From positions 1 through 5,860 of the forward strand of contig JAXHST010000002.1 in assembly GCA_034190325.1 (NCBI GenBank): a stretch of DNA of 5,860 nt, read 5' to 3'. Numbering within the stretch: the stretch's first letter is position 1; each line of letters opens with the position of its first letter. The notes under the pieces were generated by a model. The model was given only the letters and a program-made list of their open reading frames with translations. It did not search any database and was not told the DNA's origin. This DNA comes from UBA287 sp034190325 (lineage in GTDB: Archaea > Thermoplasmatota > UBA186 > UBA287). Below, in pieces: positions 1 through 4,473 of the stretch. Position numbers and translations under genes: made by a program.

Positions 1-44
1 TCGGTGTTTTCCTCCTTTCTCATTCCCTCACGCAAAGCTTTCAC
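1..44 (-). CDS. Possible 5' end of a minus-strand gene leaving the window
   Basis: Reading the minus strand from a GTG at 44 gives MKALREGMRKEENT and stays open to the window edge. A second possible start is the ATG at 23, with GAGG just upstream at a short spacing. A TATA-like element on the minus strand (plus positions 93-100) lies about 50 bases upstream of the GTG, so transcription could begin near 70 and leave a short leader. The peptide is charged and helix-like, and resembles ordinary coding sequence, but only 14 codons are visible. No family can be recognised, and the choice between the two starts is open. Confidence 0.3.
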   Translation of the reverse strand, partial: MKALREGMRKEENT

Positions 45-92
45 AGCTTCGCAGCTGCTTCACTACACAAGATCTGTACAAACACACCTCAT

Positions 93-100
93 ATTATATA
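93..100 (-). promoter_or_regulatory. TATA-like element, minus strand
   Basis: The minus strand reads TATATAAT here. An archaeal TATA box at this place would start transcription near position 70, upstream of the partial left-edge gene. The element overlaps the stop codon of a 7-codon ORF (117-94, minus; MKRDASI) that has AGGTG five bases before its ATG. The assignment rests on sequence and spacing only. Confidence 0.35.
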
Positions 101-214
101 CTAGCATCTCTCTTCATCTCAACACCTTTTAAGATCACAGCTCTATGCAAGGGTCTTTGGTAAAGGATGCGGGGTGGCTGTCAATAGTTCAACAGTACCT
201 GGTATATGCGCAGC

Positions 215-418
215 CTAATAGCCAAGATAACCCACCAATATGCAACCTGATAACCCAACAACAACCTGACAGACGCCTAACCACAATTGAACAGAAGCGC
301 CAGCCATATATCCAAGAACGCACTGAAAAACACCCAAAACGGTATAGCCCCCCCAGATATAAATAGGCCAACGCCTCTTCCGACCCGAAACCGAAGTGCT
401 CCTCTCTCTATTTCTCAT
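215..418 (-). CDS. Small two-helix membrane protein, unknown function
   Basis: This 67-residue protein has a strongly basic N-terminus (MRNRERSTSVSGRKRRW) followed by two hydrophobic stretches, at about residues 18-38 and 43-66. By the positive-inside rule the N-terminus would face the cytoplasm, giving a helical hairpin. The two hydrophobic halves look alike: LGVFQCVLGYMAG and LGVCQVVVGLSGC share LGV, Q, V and G at matching places, which hints at an internal duplication. The ATG at 418 is supported by GAGGT seven bases upstream (plus 426-430). The start lies 15 bases after the stop of the preceding minus-strand ORF, so the two could be cotranscribed. No family is recognised. The alternative is a chance hydrophobic frame in AT- and C-rich intergenic DNA, since the overlapping frames are also open; the Shine-Dalgarno sequence and topology favour a gene. 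Confidence 0.5.
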   Translation of the reverse strand: MRNRERSTSVSGRKRRWPIYIWGGYTVLGVFQCVLGYMAGASVQLWLGVCQVVVGLSGCILVGYLGY

Positions 419-425
419 CCCAGAG

Positions 426-430
426 ACCTC
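426..430 (-). promoter_or_regulatory. Ribosome binding site deciding the 418 start
   Basis: The minus strand reads GAGGT with a seven-base spacer before the ATG at 418, a good match to the archaeal Shine-Dalgarno sequence. It lies in the 15-base gap after the stop codon of the upstream 38-codon ORF, as expected for translation of a second cistron. Confidence 0.5.
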
Positions 431-433
431 ACT

Positions 434-550
434 TCAAGCCCTATAGCCCCACGAGCCAGATAAAATCTTTATTCCCGCAAAGCATGACATAAGATAAGGC
501 TTCCCTTCCCCACCTTTCAGCGTGGTTTTTTTCTTTCCCATTTTTTTCAT
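434..550 (-). CDS. Small basic protein, unknown function (38 residues)
   Basis: The peptide starts MKKMGKKKTTLKGGEGKPYL and ends in GSWGYRA. The N-terminal half is very lysine-rich, followed by a short mildly hydrophobic stretch (residues 20-32, including one Cys). The ATG at 550 has GAGGTG five bases upstream (plus 556-561). A second in-frame ATG lies at 541. Two TATA-like elements lie upstream: one at 586-591, suited to the start at 550 with a short leader, and one at 565-570, which would suit a leaderless start at 541. It is followed closely by the 67-residue membrane protein, so the pair may form a small operon. At 38 codons length alone proves nothing; the Shine-Dalgarno sequence and the linked second ORF are the support. 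The lysine run reflects oligo-T tracts on the plus strand, which could also be simply noncoding. Confidence 0.4.
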   Translation of the reverse strand: MKKMGKKKTTLKGGEGKPYLMSCFAGIKILSGSWGYRA

Positions 551-555
551 CTTTA

Positions 556-561
556 CACCTC
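556..561 (-). promoter_or_regulatory. Ribosome binding site of the 38-residue ORF
   Basis: The minus strand reads GAGGTG, then a five-base spacer, then ATG at 550. This is a strong Shine-Dalgarno match with normal spacing. It is notable because the plus-strand genes in this window lack such a site. Confidence 0.45.
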
Positions 562-585
562 AGATATATAGAATATGCTCTGCAG

Positions 586-591
586 TATATA
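586..591 (-). promoter_or_regulatory. TATA box candidate for the minus-strand small-ORF pair
   Basis: TATATA preceded on the minus strand by the purine-rich CGAAAAG, which fits a BRE plus TATA arrangement. Initiation would be expected near 562, giving a leader of about 12 bases that still includes the GAGGTG site. A second TATATA at 565-570 is an alternative. Confidence 0.35.
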
Positions 592-627
592 CTTTTCGTT
601 TTCCTTATATTTCGCGCTTATTTTATG

Positions 628-645
628 AGGGGCGCATATGCCCCT
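628..645. repeat. Perfect GC-rich hairpin
   Basis: AGGGGC and GCCCCT form a 6-bp perfect stem around the loop GCATAT. No oligo-T tract follows on either strand, so it is not a classic terminator. It could be an operator or an RNA stem in the leader region of the minus-strand ORFs. Confidence 0.4.
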
Positions 646-861
646 ATCCCACTCTACCCTGCTTATCTCTGTTCATTTATCTGCATTCCTACCAGCTAAA
701 TGCACCATAGTAAAGAACCACCGCAAGTGAACACCGGATAGCACAGATAGCAGAGCACTTATATTAACTCCATCAGAACCAGAGAAGTAGAACTTCTCAA
801 CCGAGAGCTCTTGAGCCTCGGAGAGAACGAACGGCGATAGCGCAGGAAACGCTACCCGCAC

Positions 862-881
862 CACCAAAACAAAATTTGGTG
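862..881. repeat. Inverted repeat next to a TATA-like element
   Basis: CACCAAA and TTTGGTG form a 7-bp inverted repeat with a 6-base spacer (ACAAAA). A TATATA lies ten bases to the right (891-896). For transcription to the left, the repeat would cover the expected initiation region; for transcription to the right, it would lie upstream of the TATA element. Either position suits a repressor or activator site, but no regulator is identified. Confidence 0.35.
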
Positions 882-890
882 CACTGCGTG

Positions 891-898
891 TATATAAG
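891..898 (+). promoter_or_regulatory. TATA-like element, orientation uncertain
   Basis: TATATAAG on the plus strand would direct initiation near 920, giving a leader of about 120 bases for the gene at 1038. The core TATATA is symmetric, so it could equally serve the minus strand, where initiation would fall near the GTG at 864. The closer element at 1011-1016 fits the downstream gene better. Confidence 0.3.
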
Positions 899-1010
899 CC
901 AATGTCCGTTCAGGCGCGGTCAGCATCTACGGAGGTATGCGCGATATAGGACAAATCCCAGGTATATCTTGAGTTTAAAATCGCCATATGCTTTTCTCAT
1001 GGACAAAAGA

Positions 1011-1016
1011 TATATA
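1011..1016 (+). promoter_or_regulatory. TATA box of the surface-protein gene
   Basis: TATATA preceded by purine-rich ACAAAAGA. Its centre is about 24-25 bases before the ATG at 1038, so the predicted transcript starts at or within a few bases of the start codon. This supports choosing 1038 over the in-frame ATG at 999, which lies upstream of the element. Confidence 0.5.
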
Positions 1017-1037
1017 GCACAGGATTCGATAGGTATT

Positions 1038-1922
1038 ATGTTGAAAAATAGGTCCATTCTGATGATGGCGCTGCTCGTTCTTCTGGTGCCGGTATCAACT
1101 CTGCAACACTCTGAAGCTCAGATGATAGACGACGTTGAGACGGGCTGGAGGGGCCTTATAGATGTAAGTACAAACATCAGGAATCTCTGGAACTTTGGAA
1201 AGAGCGCCGTATCCGATCTGATGCATCTCGACTTCAGAAGCGTCCTGGATACTATGAGAGATTTCCCTGAAAATGCTGGCCAGACCGCTGGCATTTACCT
1301 GTTCTGGATTGGTCTCTTAGCTCTCATTTCTATCATTTTAATCCCTATATCCCCGATATTGTACATAAGCAGCGGCTATCTCATCTTTTCTAACAGCGGG
1401 GGTCTGCTGCATTATACGGCTATCGCACAGATGATAGGGGCGATACCCATTCTGAATCTTCTTGTAATCCCGTTTCTACTCATAAATCCCATATTACAGC
1501 TTATTCTGATTGTCTCTGGTCGGGGTGGATCGGGAGCGGGAGAGCCCATAATTGACCTGTTTGTCACCATAACCGCTCCGGAGGAGGTTCTGGAGGGTGA
1601 GGAGTTTATGGTGCTGGCTACCCTAGGTGGAGATCCACTTCCAGACACGTATATAACGCTTGGAAACGAAACGGTCATCACAGATATTTATGGAATGGCA
1701 GCGTTAAAGGCTCCAGAGGTCGTTGAGGACACTATCTACACCATTTACGCAGGCGGCGAGGTGGGCAAAGGAAGTGTCGACATTCTTGTGAAAAACAGCC
1801 CGGGGCTCTTCGAATTCGGAGAGAACGGAGTATCCCTGCTCCCAGTGGTTGTTCTGATAATCGTTCTGGTTGCGTTGTTAGTGGCTCTCGCCATTTTCAG
1901 CAGAGGGCGCAGAAACGCGTGA
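1038..1922 (+). CDS. Exported membrane-anchored protein with Ig-like domain
   Basis: This 294-residue protein opens with a clear signal peptide: basic MLKNR, a hydrophobic core (residues 7-19) and a likely cleavage near SEAQ (25-28). A soluble, amphipathic stretch follows (29-82). Next are long hydrophobic segments at about 84-116 and 127-160, then a glycine-rich linker (GRGGSGAG, 161-168). Residues about 171-252 look like a beta-sandwich of the bacterial/archaeal Ig-like or regulatory-like type: VTITAPEEVLEGEEFMVLA, a turn at GGDPLPDTYITLG, a DIYGMAALKAP segment, and a final VDILVKN strand. Residues 267-287 form a C-terminal transmembrane helix followed by SRGRRNA, a positively charged cytoplasmic stop. 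One N-glycosylation sequon (NET, 210-212) is present. The Ig-like domain is inferred to lie outside the cell. The frame is open further upstream to TTG 876, but the signal peptide and TATA spacing choose ATG 1038. No Shine-Dalgarno sequence with normal spacing is seen (AGGT lies only three bases upstream). The specific function is unknown. Confidence 0.8.
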   Translation: MLKNRSILMMALLVLLVPVSTLQHSEAQMIDDVETGWRGLIDVSTNIRNLWNFGKSAVSDLMHLDFRSVLDTMRDFPENAGQTAGIYLFWIGLLALISIILIPISPILYISSGYLIFSNSGGLLHYTAIAQMIGAIPILNLLVIPFLLINPILQLILIVSGRGGSGAGEPIIDLFVTITAPEEVLEGEEFMVLATLGGDPLPDTYITLGNETVITDIYGMAALKAPEVVEDTIYTIYAGGEVGKGSVDILVKNSPGLFEFGENGVSLLPVVVLIIVLVALLVALAIFSRGRRNA

Positions 1923-1928
1923 TGTTAG

Positions 1929-2155
1929 AACCGGCTCGTTGCGGCCTCCGAGATTAAGAGAGCAGAACCAGCTCTGGAAAAAGCAAGAGGGGTGCATGGG
2001 CTTGCAGGAATTGTTGAAACCGTAATAAGATAAAGCCAACAGCTGAAAAATCCTTAAATGGTGCGTTGTTCATTACGCAACTTGCGGTGGACTTCATTCT
2101 TCCTTACATTCACGCTGCTCTTTGTCTTCTGGCTTTTGCTCTCACAGAGGTTTGA
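1929..2155 (+). pseudogene. Frame-broken coding remnant, family not recognised
   Basis: Two adjoining frames read like protein. From 1929 to 2033 the plus strand gives a charged helix-like segment ending EKARGVHGLAGIVETVIR before TAA. In another frame, 2018-2155 gives a segment starting KIKPTAEKSLNGALFITQ and continuing with LAVDFILPYIHAALCLLAF and ALTEV before TGA, which looks like a membrane helix. Neither piece has a credible ATG start: the first begins directly after a TAG at 1926. They could join through one frameshift between about 2018 and 2032, which would make them the end of a former membrane protein. The alternative is chance open frames in intergenic DNA. No family is recognised. 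Confidence 0.35.
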
Positions 2156-2277
2156 GCCACTCTATCCTATCTCGGGCTATTTGTTGCCTGCTCCAGATTA
2201 TTTCATATGCTGCTCTTTTTTCTCTTCGAAAGATCTCTCCAGAATCATAAATGTTCTAACCTCGTTCCATAGACAAT

Positions 2278-2296
2278 GCTTATTAGCGCTAAAAGC
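2278..2296. promoter_or_regulatory. Inverted repeat over the OPT promoter, operator candidate
   Basis: GCTT-a-TTAGC is followed directly by GCTAAAAGC. Apart from one bulged A the arms match over 9 bp, and the core TTAGCGCTAA is a perfect 10-bp palindrome. The left arm (CTTATTAG, 2279-2286) is also the only TATA-like sequence at the right distance, about 26 bases before the ATG at 2308. A protein bound here would compete with TBP, so repression of the transporter is a reasonable inference. No regulator gene is visible in the window. Confidence 0.45.
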
Positions 2297-2307
2297 ATTT
2301 TGCGCAT

Positions 2308-3855
2308 ATGAGAAAAAGGAGTGTTATTGCATCCCTTCTCATCTCTATTCCTCTAACCGGTTCAAGCATATACATTGCTCTCAAGCTTGGCGCCCTTCCA
2401 TGGCCAACCATCTTCTGCGCCATCATAGCCTATGCCCTTTTGCAGGGTCAGGATCTCAGAGAGGTTAACATAGCAGAGGCTGGTGGAACGACAGGAGCAT
2501 TGATAGGTGGCGCAATCGCTTTCACAGTTCCTGCAATATGGTTTATGGGGGGTACCCTGACAACAATGGATGTTTTAAGGTTCTCTGTCGTTATTCTGAT
2601 CGCTTCTTTAACAGGCATTTTTCTATCTTCTTCTCTCCAGGACAAACTTCTGGACACTCTTCCATTCCCTGAGGGACAGGCTACAGCGGAGATGCTGAAG
2701 TCGATAAGCGTAAAGAAGAGCTTTTTTCTATCTCTGGCCTTAGCCGGCATATTTTCTCTTCTCAGGGACTTTTATCTGCCTGGAGGTTATCCAGTAAGTT
2801 TCCTTGGGATCTCTCTTGTTTTTTCTCCCCTTTTGATGGGGATTGGTGGAGGGTACATAATGGGAAAGAAGACCTCCTTCTCCTGGTTTGCTGGAGCTTT
2901 ATTGGGCTGGGTTGTGCTTGAGCCCCTCCTCGGACTAGAAGGTTCCATGATCCAGAACATTGGTTTGGGTTTGTTGCTCGGCTCAAGCATCAGTTTTCTT
3001 GTTTCTTTTGTTTTAAAAACAAGGTTTTCAAGGATCTCTATAGCCCTGGCTGTGATCTCCTTTGTAACATTAACCGCCATCGGTTTGAATCCTTTAGCCT
3101 CGCTCATAGCAGTTCTCTTTGCTTATATGTTTGCTGCGGTTGCTTTCAGAATGACAGGGGAAACAAATGTTGATCCCCTTGAGCAGTTTGGCCTTGTGAC
3201 AGGGGTTGTGATATTTACTCTGTTCAGCTACATGAATATGAGCATAACAACAACAGAGCTTATAACCGCTGTGCTATTTGTTGCATCTCTCGCAGCTGTG
3301 TGCGGGGACATAGGACATGACTTCAAGGCAGCAAAGATTCTGGGCACTGACAAAAAAGAGATCATGAAAATAGAGATAATAAGCACAGTGGCTGCAAGCA
3401 TCTTTGCGCCCATTTTTCTGTTAGTTCTATATAAAGCGTATACGCCACAGCTCTTTACGGATGTCCTCCCTGCACCCCAAGCGCAGATGGTGGCAAGATC
3501 TATCTTTGGTTATGAACATCCCTGGGCTTTTCTTCTTTCATTCGCACTTGCATTTTCTGCTCAGGTGCTGGTGAAAGATAAGATCCTTTCCCTGCCAGCT
3601 TTAGGGATAGGCATGTTTCTCAACCTGAACCTGGGATTGCTCTTCTTTGCTGGTGGTTTCTGGAGAGCCATAGATGAGAGAAGAGGAAAAGCGGACATAA
3701 ACATCCCTTCTTCTCTGCTCGCGGGCGAAGGACTTGCGGGTTTTGCAAGCGCGCTTTTGATTGTGCTCGGAATAAAACCCCTATATACTGTGTTGATACT
3801 TGCCGTGCTATTTCTTGTACTCCCGGTAAAGCATTTAATCCCCCAAAAGCATTAA
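2308..3855 (+). CDS. Oligopeptide transporter (OPT) family permease
   Basis: This 515-residue, almost wholly hydrophobic protein has about 14-16 membrane helices. OPT-family landmarks occur in order: NIAEAGGTTGALIGG (54-68) followed by a TVPA helix; LPFPEGQATAEML (118-130), matching the family's LPYPEG-type motif; MGIGGGYIMG (177-186); TGETNVDPLEQFG (283-295); GDIGHDFKAAKILG (333-346), matching the SD..QDLKTGYLLG-type segment; LPAPQA (387-392); and LLAGEGLAG (470-478) near the C-terminus. OPT proteins import oligopeptides or metal-chelator complexes, typically driven by the proton gradient. Which substrate applies here cannot be read from the sequence. It is shorter than many prokaryotic members (often 600 residues or more), but no motif block is missing, so it looks complete. 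There is no Shine-Dalgarno sequence before ATG 2308; a TATA-like element and inverted repeat lie about 26 bases upstream, suggesting a leaderless transcript. The decayed antiporter begins 4 bases after its stop. Confidence 0.88.
   Translation: MRKRSVIASLLISIPLTGSSIYIALKLGALPWPTIFCAIIAYALLQGQDLREVNIAEAGGTTGALIGGAIAFTVPAIWFMGGTLTTMDVLRFSVVILIASLTGIFLSSSLQDKLLDTLPFPEGQATAEMLKSISVKKSFFLSLALAGIFSLLRDFYLPGGYPVSFLGISLVFSPLLMGIGGGYIMGKKTSFSWFAGALLGWVVLEPLLGLEGSMIQNIGLGLLLGSSISFLVSFVLKTRFSRISIALAVISFVTLTAIGLNPLASLIAVLFAYMFAAVAFRMTGETNVDPLEQFGLVTGVVIFTLFSYMNMSITTTELITAVLFVASLAAVCGDIGHDFKAAKILGTDKKEIMKIEIISTVAASIFAPIFLLVLYKAYTPQLFTDVLPAPQAQMVARSIFGYEHPWAFLLSFALAFSAQVLVKDKILSLPALGIGMFLNLNLGLLFFAGGFWRAIDERRGKADINIPSSLLAGEGLAGFASALLIVLGIKPLYTVLILAVLFLVLPVKHLIPQKH
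3834..3839 (+). promoter_or_regulatory. Relict TATA-like element before the decayed antiporter
   Basis: TTTAAT lies inside the last codons of the OPT gene, centred about 23-24 bases before ATG 3860, the same spacing as at the other plus-strand genes. A perfect 10-bp palindrome, GCATTAATGC (3849-3858), follows and overlaps the OPT stop codon. This may be the remains of a separate promoter for the former antiporter. The gene could instead have been read through from OPT. Confidence 0.3.
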
Positions 3856-3859
3856 TGCC

Positions 3860-4437
3860 ATGAATACTCTGATTTCCTTAGGGCTAGTATCTCTCATAGC
3901 GTATATCGTATCTGCTTGATAGGTTCATACCGGGCGATCTGGTTTATGTTTTGGCAGGAGTACTCCTTGGGTTTTTGGGCATCATACCGGAGAGCATGAT
4001 GGAGAGCGAATACACCATCGCAGTATTAACGATGGGAATGATAGCATTTCTGCTGTCACCATCTCTTGGTAGGGGAAATCTAAGGGATCCTGGAGCAAAG
4101 ATCATCGCAATGTGATAGAGCGCTCTTTACCTTTTTTGTTGTTTTCCTCGGGTTTTGTGCATTGCATATGTTGCGCTGAGAGCATCTGGAGAGATATCTG
4201 GTACGAAGGCGGGTGGCATGATTGTCGGAGCGCCCGAGGTGGTAAGAAAACTTGCTGGCTACACCATGCTGGCTCAGGGAGGAACAGGTATAGGTCTGGC
4301 ATTCATGGTTTCTGTTGCAATCTCGCAAATGTCCTCTTGCGATAGTTCTCGGTGCAGCTGCTGTATTTGAGATCATAGCGCCGCTCACAACAAGAAGGGC
4401 GATACGGAGATCTGGGGAGGGTGCCATCGAAACATAA
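3860..4437 (+). pseudogene. Decayed CPA2 cation:proton antiporter, centre deleted
   Basis: Three stretches align in order with the intact antiporter just downstream. (1) From ATG 3860, LGLVSLIAYIVSA matches its LGILLLIAYIFAF, then stops at TGA 3917. (2) After a frameshift (frame from 3918), LVYVLAGVLLG matches LTYILIGLVLG, and AFLLSPSLGRGNLRDPGAK matches its residues 63-84; this ends at TGA 4113 followed by TAG. (3) From about 4140, CIAYVALRASGEISG through GAPEVVRKLAGYTMLAQGG matches its residues 303-344. After another frameshift near 4330, AIVLGAAAVFEIIAPLTTRR (from 4339) matches TIVMTIVIIFEIVGPIGTQY, ending at TAA 4437, close to the paralogue's C-terminal end. About 200 residues corresponding to roughly 89-295 of the paralogue are gone, including the crossed-helix TAPAAT motif and the Asp-Asp pair. 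With at least two frameshifts, tandem stops and this deletion, it cannot make a working antiporter. Confidence 0.85.
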
Positions 4438-4443
4438 AGTATA

Positions 4444-4451
4444 TTTATAAA
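4444..4451 (+). promoter_or_regulatory. TATA box of the antiporter gene
   Basis: TTTATAAA, a near-ideal archaeal TATA box, is preceded by purine-rich sequence (AAAG at 4437-4440 region) and centred about 26 bases before ATG 4474. The transcript is predicted to begin at or next to the start codon, which fits the absence of a Shine-Dalgarno sequence. It lies just after the last stop of the decayed copy, so the intact gene has its own promoter. Confidence 0.65.
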
Positions 4452-4473
4452 CCACACCAATACATCGTTTAGA

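Larger units (their letters stand above)
551..1037. other. Mainly noncoding divergent intergenic region
   Basis: No convincing gene lies between the minus-strand small ORFs and the start of the surface-protein gene. The stretch holds several TATA-like elements (565-570, 586-591, 891-898, 1011-1016), a perfect GC-rich hairpin at 628-645 and an inverted repeat at 862-881. There is a weak minus-strand frame of 63-65 codons, from GTG 864 (or TTG 867) down to 673, and an 11-codon ORF at 937-972 (+) directly abutting GGAGGT. On the plus strand, 876-1037 is open in the frame of the downstream gene, but that extension would begin at TTG and reads as Arg/Tyr-rich non-membrane sequence ahead of a clear signal peptide, so it is treated as noncoding. 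Confidence 0.5.
1923..2307. other. Intergenic region with remnant and OPT promoter
   Basis: No intact gene is supported here. The left part holds the frame-broken remnant. The middle (about 2156-2270) shows no protein-like frame that I trust; a 136-codon frame from ATG 2058 runs across it and into the OPT gene but is Cys-, Phe- and His-rich and overlaps the real gene by 161 bases. A run of six T at 2216-2221 could act as an archaeal oligo-T terminator. The last 30 bases hold the OPT promoter elements. Confidence 0.5.

Noticed and set aside
145..366. Plus-strand ORF of 73 codons
   Set aside because: Gln/Pro/Arg-rich low-complexity translation with no family features, antisense to the better-supported minus-strand membrane ORF.
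510..532. Possible plus-strand terminator (CCAC/GTGG hairpin followed by seven T)
   Set aside because: The stem is only 4 bp and no plus-strand gene ends nearby. The T runs are explained equally well by lysine codons of the minus-strand ORF.
1..870. Search by eye for tRNA, CRISPR repeats or mobile-element ends
   Set aside because: No tRNA T-arm motif with matching stems, no regularly spaced repeats and no paired terminal inverted repeats with a transposase were found.
937..972. 11-codon ORF (MRDIGQIPGIS) directly after GGAGGT
   Set aside because: The Shine-Dalgarno match touches the ATG with no spacer, so initiation there is doubtful. It might matter only if transcription starts at the TATA element at 891.
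876..1037. N-terminal extension of the surface protein by 54 residues, from TTG 876
   Set aside because: It would bury a clear signal peptide, starts with a rare codon, and lies upstream of the TATA box that fits ATG 1038.
999..1037. Alternative start at ATG 999 of the same gene
   Set aside because: No Shine-Dalgarno sequence, and the best TATA element lies downstream of it, so a transcript from that element would not include it.
2058..2468. Plus-strand ORF of 136 codons
   Set aside because: Overlaps the OPT gene by 161 bases in another frame, with Cys/His/Phe-rich sequence typical of a shadow frame.
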